DNA of 64,000 nucleotides, taken from positions 3,185,840-3,249,839 of the forward strand of contig CM054158.1 of NCBI GenBank assembly GCA_028751875.1, given 5' to 3'. The notes beneath the pieces were generated by a model, which was not told the DNA's origin, searched no databases, and saw only the letters and a program-made list of their open reading frames with translations. Source of the DNA: Rapana venosa. Lineage: Eukaryota; Mollusca; Gastropoda; Neogastropoda; Muricidae. Position numbers and translations under genes: made by a program. Shown here piece after piece: positions 1 through 11,737 of the stretch; the first letter of the stretch is position 1, and the number at the start of each line of letters is the position of its first letter.

Positions 1-2236
1 TTAAACAACTGAAAAGTTTTCTTAGTTGGTAGTGATGACACATCGCCCATCCATTACAGATTGTTTGCGTCCAAGTTCATGATTTACTTAGAAGCTTTGC
101 TAGGTTCATAGTCTTTAAATAGGTGTTGTTGGACTTACAGTAGTTGTGCGTTGCCATACTGATGCACCAGCAGACCATCCTCAATCATTTGGAGCATTGG
201 CAGTCAGACAACAAATCTAATCTTGCACCCCAGTAAAACTTCAAGGAAGCGCATCCCAAGATCATTCCGGTGCTGTATATAGTGTGATGGGGTCTAGTCC
301 ATAGTGTTTCATTCCGGTCTTTTCTGTAGTTCTCAAAGACATCAGCAAGCTAACATGCATCAGCAAGTAGGGATACAGATCATGGTAATCGCCCATCGTC
401 GGACAACTTGCATCTTTTGCCCATGCCCATCTGAGCATGCTGATAGTCTCATCACTGATTCTTTGCTCTGTCGTCTGCTGAAGAATGTTTCTTTTGGCTG
501 GCAGGCTCTTCTTCATCAAAAGCTTCCCTTGAGACCATGTACTCAATATGGATAGACTCCTTTTCCGCACGAGCTTTGTCTTCGAAGTTTTTTTTATGTA
601 ATTGGCAAGTATCAGTGTTGAAGACAAGGACTCTAGACGATCCATCAGATGTTGTGCTTGAATCAAGAAGGAGGGGAGGGAACAGGCTATTTAGTGTAAA
701 AGTGGTACTCTCGGAGGGGACTGAGCAATGCAGTAAGTCTTATATCATCAGTAATGCCACTGCATGATTAGGTGTGTGAGGCGTAACCCTCTTCTGAATT
801 GTGGAAGAAAGAAAGACTGGCAGCTTCCTGTTTTAGGATTCTACTTGTAGTTGTAGTTACACTTACTATGTGCTGCTCCACGAATAGTTACCACTGGTGT
901 GGTCATGGTCTCTGATGTGAGCTCGTTCTGCAGGCGGATTACACAAATCCAGCAATGTGTGGCAGAAAGCATACTGTACCTGGTCTTCTTTGTATATGAT
1001 CTCTTGTAGGTTTAGCTGTTGTGAGTGTGGTTATGATTTGCTATTCATGTGGTTCAAGGAAAACCTTAGCCGCGTCTGGGCCCTCTAACAAATACTGGCT
1101 CTGAGTGTCCAACCATCATGTCTATCAAACAAACATAAGCCAAAGGAAACAAAACTTGGTGATTACTTAAGCAGGACAGTTTTAGGTATTTCTTCTTCTA
1201 CTGCGTCCTTGATATGGCATTACTATAGACTCGATGTCAGCATACACTCGTTGGGGCTCTTTTGTAACTTTTTATATTCTTGAAGTACACCTTGCTTCCC
1301 GGTTCTTGGTGTGACAAATACTTGTATTTGGCTTCAAGCTCACTCTTACAAGTTTTCTGTGTTTGTCAGCAGCTTGTAAGTGATGGTAAACGAACATGGC
1401 ATCGTCTACAGACTCGTGATTTTGATCGCTTTTTTGTTTGTATGGGCAATAAGTCTACTCATTGTTTGATTAGTGTATAATGGTAGCCTGTCATGCTGGA
1501 TTAACAAAAGGTTACATGATTCATATTCAGGACTACCAACTGTAGGAGACCTTCTTGATATCCTCAACGGTCTTAACCTTGGTTACGGTATCTTCCCAAG
1601 TGTAAACATTAACACAAATTGAGTGGGTTTAGTTACTTCAAAAGGCATCAATATTTTTCACTTTCTACAGGGAGTATACCAGTGAAGTCGAGCTTGTTAC
1701 AATGTGCATGATAGTTTGCCACTCTCTCTTGCATTCTTTGTTATATGAACACCTTGCTTAGCACACACCCACATAAAGCACTTATCATCTTTGTTCTGTA
1801 TGTTTAGACGCCCCCCGTTTTGTTACTATTTCTATGGGGTAGGGGAATGTAGCTCCTTCAACATGGTTATGAAACTTTGTTTGCTTTAGTTCTATGCGAA
1901 GAACCTTTACCTAACTGTCCATTCCTGATCCCCTCATTCTTTGCTGGTTCTGCAGCATATTCGAAGTATGTTGAGCATCATCTCATCTGCCCATGTCTGT
2001 GTTGAGCTCTTTCAAAAGGGTGTCCAGTGCTTGTTGTGTTGTTGACACATGGAACAGTTAATTGTTCCGTCTTGGTTTGCTGTGTGTATAGGAATTTCGC
2101 AACCAAACTGCACCTTTACTGGTGGTTCGATTGTTATTTGTCTTTGGTAATTGTGTAATTGCATCTTGGATACTTTGTACAAAACGTTTTGCATTTGTGT
2201 AAACCTCAGCTCAGTTGTCTGAAACACTTTGTCCAT
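1..2236 (-). pseudogene. Protein-primed-type family B DNA polymerase relic (Polinton/Maverick or adintovirus-like), 3' end off window
   Basis: This is a broken DNA polymerase gene that would have replicated a virus-like DNA element. The clearest part is the frame at 262-666, which contains MGDYHDLYPYLLMHVSLL and then MKHYGLDPITLYTAPE. That order is typical of the polymerase region of type-2 family B DNA polymerases from Polintons and related viruses. The coding signal continues left to base 1 in shifting frames (an SNNTYLK-like stretch, then DANN-like), so the catalytic C-terminus lies outside the window. To the right, a fragment RAPTSVYADIES (about 1228-1263, minus strand) looks like the first exonuclease motif with its acidic pair. 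The frame at 2012-2236 may be the N-terminus; its ATG at 2236 is only a guess. Frameshifts and stops throughout show decay. The polymerase family is clear from 1-1260 and less certain further right. Confidence 0.82.
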
Positions 2237-2439
2237 AATGAGGCCTCAACTAAAATCTCTAACTCATATAGTAAGAAAAAAAATTAATAATTATTTAATT
2301 GCTTCTTGTTTTTTGTTTTGTACGGTATAATGCAGTGAATCTACCAACAGGTAATTCTTAGCTCCTTTATTAGAGTACTCAGCTGAGTTTTGTCCAATGA
2401 CAAGCAAGATACCCTTTTTTATATATTCCTTTTTTTATT

Positions 2440-2810
2440 CGAGTCAATGTCCACAGGCTTAGCTTTGTGTTGTTTGTTCTGGAGGTCAAACTTTTGACGT
2501 TGTAGGTCATCATAGTCATCCTGAAGACGCTTGAACTCCTTTCTGATATTGTGAAATATGATAGAGCTTTGCTAATTATTGAGCGCTGATGAGCTTAGCT
2601 TGGCTTAATGTCAAGGCAACAAAAGCATCATGTTTTTCTAGTTTACGCACAACCTTCTTCGGAAAGACTGAATTGTGACTAAATGAATAGGCTCCTGCTG
2701 TTATTGAAACAGAGCCAATGCTATTGATGCAGGAGCAGCAATTCCAGTAAGCCGATGAGAGCAATGCTGTTCCTGTGCGGCTGTGTGACCAGTGTGGCTG
2801 TACATGTAGT
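2440..2810 (-). pseudogene. Small hydrophobic/helical protein relic of the virus-like element
   Basis: The minus-strand frame at 2576-2764 carries RKLEKHDAFVALTLSQAKL. In a neighbouring frame just downstream the text continues with LISKALS and then a charged helical tail. Upstream in another frame is an alanine-rich hydrophobic run, TGIAAPASIALAL. The layout, a hydrophobic N-terminal stretch, then a basic KHD-type segment, then an alpha-helical tail, resembles an uncharacterised protein I recall next to Polinton-type polymerases in invertebrate genomes; that recollection is not verified here. No enzyme function can be assigned. A membrane role is inference from the hydrophobic segment alone. 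At least two frameshifts break it. Confidence 0.5.
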
Positions 2811-2989
2811 AATAGAGCTCACACAGTAAATGCTGATCTGTACCTACGCCTGATTTTGTATACTTTGCTAGTTGTTGATCAATGTCATGCTGATTCTGTG
2901 TAACTGTTTGTCAAACGAAAAGGATATTAGCATTATCCATTAAGAGGTTCAGGATCTGGTTGCACTAGAAACTTTAGGATATTTAGCGG

Positions 2990-3810
2990 TCGTCATCTTC
3001 TTCTTATACTGTTTAAAAAAAACGAGTGTCATTTTTATTGGTATTCATTCAGTAGTCTTGTAATTGATTGTAGGGCAGTAAACATCTGTGTAATAGGACT
3101 GCAACGAGGTCAATGTGGTGTAGATTTGAGGATGCTAATGTGTTTGCGTTGGTGGTCTAGGAGCAAGTTGACTTTATTACTGGAAATGTTCCCTTCAATG
3201 TCATTGTCACCGCCGCGTTCCGAATAGCAATAGCAAATCTGAGGGCTCAACGTCAAGGTCTTTCCAGGTTAATAGTAATCCCATCCATGAACAGAAAGAA
3301 GCTCTTTCTTCTCTGGCACCAGACAATCACCAATGTGTACTGATCAATCCAGAGGAAAGTATGAAGGAATCGTTGCAAGGTGGTTTATGGTTTAGTCATG
3401 TGTATTTTCTATTAAGAAGTAAACGTGTCTTAGTCGGTAATGCTGTTATATCTACTTCATTTCTACTAGCTGATTGATAGGTAGTGCTTGTTTACTGGTG
3501 CAAGCATTTATGGCTTTACGAAAGTTCTGTCAGGTGCATAGAGTGTGTATGGACTATAAACTCAGAATTGATTGACAGTCGATGTTGGTTTGAAGTGCCA
3601 TTTTTTAGCTTTAATGTTACTTTGTAAGTAAATTCTTCATCTGCTAATGCTTCAGCTTCAACATTACGAATCTGTTCAAGTTTAGGAAACCAAGGAGGTT
3701 TCTTAGCTTCTTCTATTGGCTGTACGCTTGTAGTTTTCATCTGTTGTATACTCAAAAGCGTAAACTTCTCAATCTCCCATCTTCTCAAAATCTTGTACAT
3801 TCACCACGCT
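2990..3810 (-). pseudogene. Unidentified decayed gene within the virus-like element
   Basis: The minus strand holds a 94-codon frame (3516-3800) with SVQPIEEAKKPPWFPKLEQI and then an acidic, lysine-rich segment, followed downstream by shorter frames in other phases, including FFLFMDGITINLERP (about 3240-3310). The amino-acid text looks protein-like rather than random, and the strand agrees with the polymerase to its left. I do not recognise the family. By position it could be a minor structural protein or another core gene of the element, but no diagnostic motif is visible. An integrase could not be confirmed here or elsewhere in 1-9 kb. Confidence 0.3.
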
Positions 3811-4199
3811 CTTTAAGCTCAATAGTTTGTGCATGTTTCAGGTGCTCTTATTTAACAGGGGACAGCTGTATGGACATGGTTACGTATGTATATTGTATTT
3901 ATAGTATGTTATTTCTAATGTAATATGTAAATTTTTTACTGTCAAAACTGTTGCTTTCTGCTGCGTCTTTGATTGTTATACAGAAGTGTTTCATGGAAGC
4001 CTTCTTCTTGCTCTTAAATGAAAGTGTAGTAAAGTATGTGCTGCGTTTCACGGACTTTGCTCTGCTGAGGGGGAAGGATTCTTAGGAGATCAGAGAAGGA
4101 CTGATGAGGGAAGAGCCCTTCATCACTACTGATTTTGTGTTGTGTTTAACTGAGGATAGGTGTACAAGAAAGCAAAGAGTTAACTGCCCATGTTAAGGG

Positions 4200-4570
4200 T
4201 CTTTCACAGTCCTTGGCGGGCTTATTCCGCGTTAACATCATAACCATCATCACCACCAGCAATGGCTACTTCCATCTGGTTTTTCCATCTTCTAAATGGT
4301 TCTATGCAAACCCAAGCTTTCCATAAGACGTGTGACATAGAGCTATACTTGAGATGACTGTAAGTGACTCTTAGACTAGTCTTGGTTGAAGTTTGCTGTG
4401 ATACCAGTGCGAAAGAGTCCTTTTCCAAGTGTGCAGAAATTCATAATAACTTCTTGCTCAGTAAATTTATTAACCGCTCTAGTTTTAGGATCATATTTTT
4501 TAAGGCCAGTTGTTGCTGCTGTCAAATGTTTGTCCATGATACTTTGTAGAGACCTCATGCAAAGCAACTG
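4200..4570 (-). pseudogene. Unidentified overlapping short frames in the virus-like element
   Basis: Two minus-strand frames (4222-4428 and 4376-4567) overlap. The upstream one contains KKYDPKTRAVNKFTEQEVIM and the other contains a hydrophilic segment ending near 4222. They may be one gene split by a frameshift. No family is recognised. The rest of 3810-4850 shows no further coding signal that I can support. Confidence 0.22.
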
Positions 4571-4849
4571 TTTTATGTGACAGCGGTTGTCAAAGGAATG
4601 GCTAGTTTAACAGGTACAAATGATTGGTTGTTTTGTTAGTGTTATAAACATTTTATCTACTATAGATTATTAATGTATAATATAATAAAGATGCAAAAAT
4701 ACGAGGATGGATCTCACTATAACCCAAAGATTTTACCTTTAAAAAGCTAGATGGTGCTGTGTCAGGAGACATTGATCTTCGAAGTAAAGTTCCCAACCAC
4801 TGAAATATAATTAAACCCCCCAATTAAGGATGTGATGCTACTGCGAAAG

Positions 4850-5560
4850 CCTGGTTGTCTAATCCTATACAGTTTTCCAAAAAACCACTTATACTTTGCT
4901 ATCCACTATGCAATACGGGCTGTTGGTGTCGTCAGATGACTGACCACAAGAACCCATCCAAACCAGTTAGTAAAGTCTGTTGTACAGGTTTCATGGTACG
5001 ATATGTTCAGGCGTGTGTATCAGAGCCTGCAGGTCCCACTGCCACTGATAGTAACTCAATCCCTTTAATAGTAGGATTAACATGAAGGTGTATGAGAGGC
5101 TGTGCAATGAGTTTAATATTGATTCTAAGACTGCATTCAGACAAGCACAGGACAAAAATTCTTGGCATGGGGACTCTGTATTTGTGGGGTGTGCACAGGA
5201 GGTATAACTATGCTGGTCGGCCTCCAATTACATTTTTCACGCGGTTGCAAGAGTTGTTCTTGGTTCAATAGGGAGCAATGCACATGTATGCATGGACGAC
5301 TTTTATTCTTGATAAGAGTGAAGGGTTAACAAGACCAGGATTAGATAGGATTAATGACTCTGTTCAGACCTATGTGTGTGGTGCTTGCTTGGTGCACAGG
5401 GACAGACAAGATCAAGTATTATTGGTGGCACTGGGTTTGATGCACAGTAGCAGTTTCTAGCAAATCTTGAAGGACTGTATTAACTCGGCGTTGGGGACCC
5501 TACCATCAAGCATCAAGCATTATCAAGATGTTCTTCACTATGCACGGGTCCTAAGGTTGA
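4850..5560 (+). pseudogene. Unidentified plus-strand frames, possible structural gene relic
   Basis: Two plus-strand frames (4855-5085 and 5278-5460), with protein-like text between them in another phase, suggest a decayed gene. Readable pieces include GLTRPGLDRINDSVQTYVCG. They have the same direction as the capsid and ATPase relics further right. I do not recognise the family. From 5560 to 6060 I see nothing coding, only AT-rich sequence. Confidence 0.22.
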
Positions 5561-6059
5561 CTTTGCTATAGGCATGGTTTTTATATGTGCCTTCCAACAT
5601 TGCAGTTAAAATAGGAACCAATTACAAACATTCAAACATACAATATTATTATAGTGGAGATGATGTGCTGTCGGAAAAAATGAAAGGTTGTAAACAATAC
5701 TGCAGTTAGGCAAAAAGTGTTAGTAACTACAAGTGTAGTAAGTCAACACATGAAACAGGGGAAAGAACTTACACTACCTAGAGCAAAGAAAAAAAATAAT
5801 TATTCCCCTTGTAAGAGACAGTCATATGATGAAATAATGCTTTAACAAGTATACAGGTTTTTAAGCGACCTTGTTATCTTATTTTAGAATGAAGAAAAAC
5901 CAACAACTAAAACACGTAAAGCATAAATGCTCAGCATAAACACTACTACTTTTCCTTTTGCCTTTTGTTGATAATAGCCAGTAACAACAGAACAATTATA
6001 CAAGGAAGAGCGTCGCCAATAACTTTGTAGGCTTAATTTTTTTATAGGTCAGCTAAGTG

Positions 6060-7072
6060 CCGTGTTGTTTCCTAACCAGCCTGTGCCTGTGGGTGCAGAG
6101 GTGGTGGTGGTGGTGGCGGAAGTGTGCTTCCTGTCAGCGCATACACAAGTGTGCTAATAGCGGATACCCAATGCTGTAATTATTACTGGACAAGTGTTAT
6201 GCCTTGCTTGCGAAACAGTTGTACGGATTCTTTCGGCTATGTTTGTGTTTCATTAAAGAATTCGATGAATTGTTTCTTCTATTCTGCTAAACCTGAGATT
6301 GTAGTTGTTGTCTGTTATTGTTTAAGACCTCTAATCTTGCTTGGCGTTCATCTTGCTAAGATTTTGTAGTCGCTGATGTGTTTTTTCTTTTACTCGGTCA
6401 GGTTTGAATCATTGTTCTGCTTGCTTTTTATTTTCTAGTTCCTATGCGTGAGTCTACATCAACTAGTTTGCTAAATTATTTATCAGTTCGCCTCTAATAC
6501 TCTGTAATGTAGTGATTGATTTGAGCCCATTATTTCTTCGTCCATGGAGTAGAGTGATCATTTATTGTTTTCCTGTGCTGTGTTTTGTCTTGCTGTGTGT
6601 GAAGCTAGTTTCCAAATCTAGAATAGTTTCAGTTGTTGTGTTTGCCGACTGTGCTATGTCTTCGTGGTAGACTTTCATATTTGTTGGTGGTTTTGTTCAG
6701 CATTTTGAGTTGAGCAGGCTTGTGTAGGCAGTTGTTAGTAGTTAGTGCATCAATAATACAAGTTTTCTCTGCATTGAACACTTAGTCTTGCTGATTGTAT
6801 TTTTTGCTAAAAACTGATTGGGAGTATTTTTTTTGTTAATAAAACCTTTTGCTGTGTCAGTTATAGATACAGATTGTTTTGTTGTCCTTAGCATAGTCAG
6901 TATGGTCTAGTAATTCTGGCGTTGGTTGTCCCAACTTGTGTGGAAATCTTTTAACCCTGCTTTTAAATAAATTATCTTTTCTGACATGAATGTAAGGTGC
7001 TTAAAGTTGTTGCTGCTACCCATATATCAGCTGGCGTAACACATCATCCATATCTATATCATAGTCTTCCAT
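6060..7072 (-). pseudogene. Helical, coiled-coil-like protein relic, divergent from the capsid gene
   Basis: A decayed minus-strand gene seems to start at the ATG at 7072 with MEDYDIDMDDVLRQLIYG, then breaks. Downstream, in shifting frames, come DIAQSANTTTETILDLETSF, SITTLQSIRGELINNLAN and a long Q/N/R/K/E-rich stretch around 6130-6450. The end near 6060-6120 reads as a run of prolines (GGTGGT repeats on the plus strand). Heptad-like spacing and charge suggest a coiled-coil protein, perhaps structural. The start lies 43 bases from the divergent start of the capsid relic at 7116, so the short AT-rich stretch between them probably held a shared promoter. Function is unknown. The gene reading is an inference from amino-acid texture and the clean start. 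Confidence 0.42.
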
Positions 7073-7115
7073 TTTATTCTATTATTGTTTTTTTATTTTG
7101 CTACTTATAGAAAAG

Positions 7116-8430
7116 ATGGCGCAACAAACATTTGGAGCAATCCTTGATCCATACAGACGTTTAAAAAGATCCCTTAGGCATTAAAGGAAACAGACAGACA
7201 TTAGTTATTACAAACAACCCCTCACTATTGACGAAAATCAGTTCTGACTGTTAGGTTTCCTTAATTTAGGAAAAGATGATGTCATTGTTCCAGGCACAAC
7301 TAGGCTTGCTTTTCAGATTGAAAACTAGAGTCTGGAGATGGATCAAACTGAAGTGTGTAGCAAACTTGGTAGGTGTATTATAAAAAGATTAGTGTCAAGC
7401 TAGAAGGAAGAGAAGGTACTGTCATTTTAAACAATCGCGACATTCTTGATCTATACTGATTTATGGATGACAAAGAAAAGAGATGATCTTATTTATCAAG
7501 GCATACCAGGTTGGATGAGGATAAAAACACAGAGTCGATTCTGCTGTAAGGGAAACAGAAAAGATGCTTCCATAGCAAAAGCCTTGGTAAGGTTTTGTTT
7601 CCTCTTGACTTTGAACTGCTCAAGCTCTCACATGCCTTACTTATTCAGGGTGCACTCAGAGACAGATGTGGTATGAGATGACCTTAATGCAGTGCTCGTG
7701 TTAATTACATCCACTGACCTGACCAAAAGTTACAAAAAATAATGGTGTTCTTTAGAGTTTGTGTTGTTCAATCACCCAGAGCTTGCACGCTTGATTGCAC
7801 AGCAATATCAGTCATGGCTTGCTATCTATATGAAAGAGTGCTTAAACCATGGCACAAAAATGAAGAGTAAAGCAGATTACTGTGGTGAACATAAATCTGA
7901 TCATTAATGATCATTAAAGGATATTAATTGCTGTTTGATGAACCACCCACCCCCTTTCCAGATTAAGATGATGAGGTTGATTAATCCCAGTATTAAACAT
8001 TTATCATGTACTATAGAGGGCAACCAAATCAAGTTATGCCTTCAGGCTATTTACCATATCAATCCACTTGATGAGGTAGATAAAAAAAATCAATACTTTG
8101 GTTCTGGTCAACCACAATGATACCCACTACTGGTGTTACAAGCCAAATCTTTACATCTACATATGTTAGGCTTCATGAATACCTTACATCTAAATACGCA
8201 TTGTGGTTGACTTAAGATAAAAACAGATGATTGATAAGCTGCATGGTTCAGGAAGAGGCATTGATTAACGGCTCAGAAGGAATAACTATATCAAATAGAG
8301 GAAAGTGCAAGAAAATTGATGAGCCATAAAAATATAATTCTATTTGTTTAGTGATGATGCACAGCTCAACCTAGAAGGATACAGACTAAAAAGAGTTTGT
8401 TTACTAATGGACCAGCTACAGTTTTCTACC
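7116..8430 (+). pseudogene. Major capsid protein relic of the Polinton/adintovirus-like element
   Basis: The coding text starts at ATG 7116 (MAQQTFGAILDPYRR) and runs in pieces to about 8120 or a little beyond. Recognisable native fragments are YYKQPLTIDENQF (about 7203), GKDDVIVPGTTRLAFQIE (about 7271), HPELARLIAQQYQ (about 7772) and INPSIKHLSCTIEGNQ (about 7980). Together, in this order, they match my knowledge of the large virion protein encoded by invertebrate Polintons/adintoviruses, which is a double jelly-roll capsid protein. Many stops and frameshifts interrupt it, including right after the first 18 codons, so no capsid can be made. Position and strand, directly before the packaging ATPase, support the call. 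The jelly-roll fold is family knowledge and is not visible in the sequence. Confidence 0.72.
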
Positions 8431-8950
8431 AATAGAAAGCACACTGCTCTCTAATATGCGGGCAGACTGGCTGTGGCAAGACTGTATTTGTTTTAGATTT
8501 ATTACAAACAGTGTACAAATTCATTTCGAGTCATTGTTATATTCGTCCACACTACACAACAATAAAACATTACAGAGAGAGAATTTATTTGGACAGATGA
8601 GATATAATTATAGTCAATCCACTAATGAAGGCTAAGCGAGTGTTTAGAATACTATTACAGGCTCTTTGAAAATAGGCAGACTCTTTTCTGATAGACGATC
8701 TGCTCGCAGAGCGGAACATTGTTAAGGGAAAACGATTAGTTTGTCTAAGCTCGCTTTCAGTGGGAGACAGGCACAGATATCTGTTTGGTTGCTCACACAA
8801 AAAAAATATATTAAGCATATTTAAAAGGTTACCGTGAACAAATCAAAGTCGTTGTAATTTTTCTCTGAAAGACAGATGGGTTTAAATATTGCCTTCAGGA
8901 GAATGTTGTTATTACAGACATACAAGAAAGAGAAAGAATAAAACTTAAAA
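8431..8950 (+). pseudogene. A32/FtsK-HerA-type genome-packaging ATPase relic
   Basis: A Walker A motif GQTGCGKT lies at 8460-8483 and is followed by VFVLDLLQTVYKF. A Walker B-like FLIDDLLAERNIV begins at 8685, about 75 codons later, as expected for A32-type packaging ATPases. After it, GDRHRYLFGCSH fits the conserved region that follows Walker B in the family. Such ATPases pump DNA into capsids of Polintons, adenovirus-like and giant viruses. Frameshifts separate the blocks, and the frames change after about 8560 and again near 8820. It sits immediately downstream of the capsid relic on the same strand, matching a morphogenesis gene block. Confidence 0.72.
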
Positions 8951-9930
8951 CTCAGAAGCTCAAAGCATAGTAACTAATACTCAAACAGACCAGCCGACTA
9001 AATACGTGTGTAGTGTAAAACCCAATAGCGTTTTTTTACAGTGCAGGTGCATGTGTATGAAAAATCAGGACAGGTGAAGTGAAGCGAGGGGACATCGAAC
9101 GCAGGCATTGAAAGGCAGTGGAAAAACGTTATATACACTATATACAAAGTCATGGTGCAGTCAGACAGATCACCGGTTATGCGTAACCGTTACTATTTTT
9201 AGAACCACGTCATTTTCGTTAGTGGCACAGCAGACTTGAGATGTCAGTTATGCATAATCTTCATTGAGAAGCTCTTGCAGATCCTGTGTTTTAGGTAGGG
9301 TGAGAGTTGTTCTGATTCTGACGAAATATCATGACATTACCTAACAAACTAAAGCAAGGTACAGGTATGATAAATTCACACTTTTTTTAATGAAAAGCTC
9401 GCACGTCTTCACTGCACTGTCACTTCCACACTGCGAAAATGACAAGACAGCTAGGGCCCGGTTGCTAACACATAGTGATCTGAGCGGAAATGTCGTCACT
9501 GTTTACTACTCTGCTTTGATTATAGCTAGGTCTTGTTGATTGGGGAAAGGTAAGTAACTTGTCTTAGATATGTTGTACCCTCTTACGGGGGCGGGAGACA
9601 CCTAGCGCTACCTATTGATATTCTCAATTATTCAGTTGTCAAAGCTATTGGCGTGCTTGAGAGCCATTCATGCAGCAGGCGAGGTGTGTGTATCCTACCC
9701 ATTTCTTTCTCCCTCCTTCTCTCTTTTTTCTGTGGACCAGTATAGCATAAAATTCATATTTTATAGTTTTACCCATCAAAAATATAAATTGTATTACTTT
9801 CAGTTTTAGTAGAGAGATAGGGAAAAGGGGCATTCAAGATTGTTGCTAGTTTTAACTAAAACGCCGCAAGTTTTGAGTCGATGAGGCGCACCCGAATCGG
9901 CCTTTCAAAGTTGCAGAGGTTTGGAAAAAT
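8951..9930. other. No gene seen; probable right flank of the virus-like element
   Basis: AT-rich sequence with no convincing open frame. The right terminus of the virus-like element should lie here, but I could not identify a terminal inverted repeat because its left partner is outside the window. Confidence 0.4.
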
Positions 9931-11715
9931 TTATCGGCAAAGGACTTGAATCCCCTTTTCCCCCTTTTCTCTACTTTTTAAACTGCGGATGGCTTCTTCC
10001 CACTTTTTCCCCTCCAGTATAGGTAATGGCGAGGGTACTCTTGATGTTGCTGCTTCCTCTTCTATTATGCTCTTTTCAGGTTGGATTGGGTAGTTGTATA
10101 GTTCTTGACAAAAACTCAGACACCTGTTCAATGCAGCTGAGCTTTCTGTAAGGAGTTTTTCCCGGGGCTGTCTTCAAAGACTGATGATTTGGTTTGAAGT
10201 GGTTTTGTGAGTTTCTGCAGGGTGTTGTATGCCTTTTTACTGTTGCCCACTTTCATGCTTTTTTCAATCTCATCACATTGATCACTGATCCAACTTTCTC
10301 TGGCCTTTAACATTGACTTCTTCACAAGATTGTTGGCCTCCCGGTATTCTTTAGGGTTGGAAGACCTGGTTGGTTTCAGTGCTCTTCTTGTATTGCAGAG
10401 GCCCCAAGATGTCATTGTAGTCCATGGCTGGTGTTTTTTCCTCTGATGACCGAGTACCTCCTCTGCTGTTTCTCAGACTGCCTCATTAAAGTTTTTGGTG
10501 AGGTCATTGATGTCATGTCCAGGGGGGTTTAATGCCGCAAAACATCCCCCAAGCTTAGTTGGGAAGATCCCTCGACACCTGGATCTTTCAGTTTGTCCAC
10601 GTCAAATTGATACGTGAGTTTGCGGGCTGTTTGTTTTTCTTCAGCTTCATTTTGAATACCAGCAGCACAAGGTCGTGGTCGCTGCCTATGTCAGCTCCAG
10701 GGAAGGTCTTGTTCTGGCTTGTTGATGCTGGATTTGAAGCGCCGTGGTTTTAAAGATAAAATCTATTTGGTTTTGGATCTTGGGGTTTGGCGCATGCCAG
10801 GTTGCCCTTTGATTATTTGTGGGGATAGAGGGTATTGGGCAATGGTAAGTCTGTGGGTGCAGGAAAACTCCAGCAGATGTAGTCCCTGTTGTTGTTTCTC
10901 TCCAGTTCCAAACTGGTCAACTTTTCCCGGGCCCATTGGTTGTAAGAGTCAGGACCTATTTTGCGTTAAAAATCCCCTTGAATGATGATGTCTTCTTGGG
11001 TATCTTCATAATGGTCTCTTCAAGACTTCGTAAAATTCTTGTACTTCTTCATCTGCATGGTCAGATGAGGGTGCATAGTTTTGTATGATGGTGATGTTTT
11101 TGGGCTTGGCAACCCCCGGGATGCTGATAATTTCCTGCGGAAGCCAGTGTACAGTGATAATCCCACCCCCAGTACTTCCTTTCTGACTATAAATACCACC
11201 CTGTTGGTGATGTTTCTCTTGACCACTGTACCAGATCTTGTTGCCTTCTTCAGTCATTGTCTCCCCCAAATCCTGTCCTTCTCACTTCCCCTAGTCCAAT
11301 AATGTCCTATTTATAGGGGCTAAGCTCATACTCTGTTCTATGATTTTTCCGCACTGGTAGAGTGTACGGACGTTCAATGTACCAATGGTGATCTGTTCTC
11401 TAGGGAGCTTAAGTAATGTTTTAACTCCAGTTTGCTGACTTGTCACTTTCACCCTGGTGTTGATCAATGGAAAGCGCGGTCATTGGTAACCCGGGCCTGT
11501 CGAGTCCGGTATCATATTGGCTTTTCATCTGTCCCTTTTATGTCTTTTCTGTGGGCTTAGGATATTCCTTGGTGGCGCCAATCTCTTCTCCAAGTCTCCA
11601 TATATTTTTTTTTTTTCTATTGGGGTTCCTCCCCCACATGCAACAGGTTGTACTGGGTTACATGGATACCAGTAGCAGTAACAGAGAACTTCTCTGACTG
11701 ACCTGACAAAGTAAA
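9931..11715 (-). mobile_element. LINE relic, RTE-like, 5' half (endonuclease and linker)
   Basis: The 5' end of this non-LTR retrotransposon is at about 11715 and it reads leftward. The frame at 11006-11269 contains IPGVAKPKNITIIQNYAPSS, the conserved beta strand and loop of APE-type endonucleases. The frame at 10128-10415 (MTSWGLCNTRRALKPT, then a KKAYNTLQKLTK segment) is the linker between endonuclease and reverse transcriptase. The element stops near 9930, before the RT core, so the 3' part is missing. That is the opposite of normal 5' truncation and points to later deletion. Base-by-base similarity to 33900-35565 shows the two are the same family, both ending on the right with a CTCTGACTGACCTGAC-like 5' end. 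Clade assignment (RTE-like) is from general resemblance. Confidence 0.8.
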
Positions 11716-11737
11716 GTTACAACTGTGAACTGTTAAA

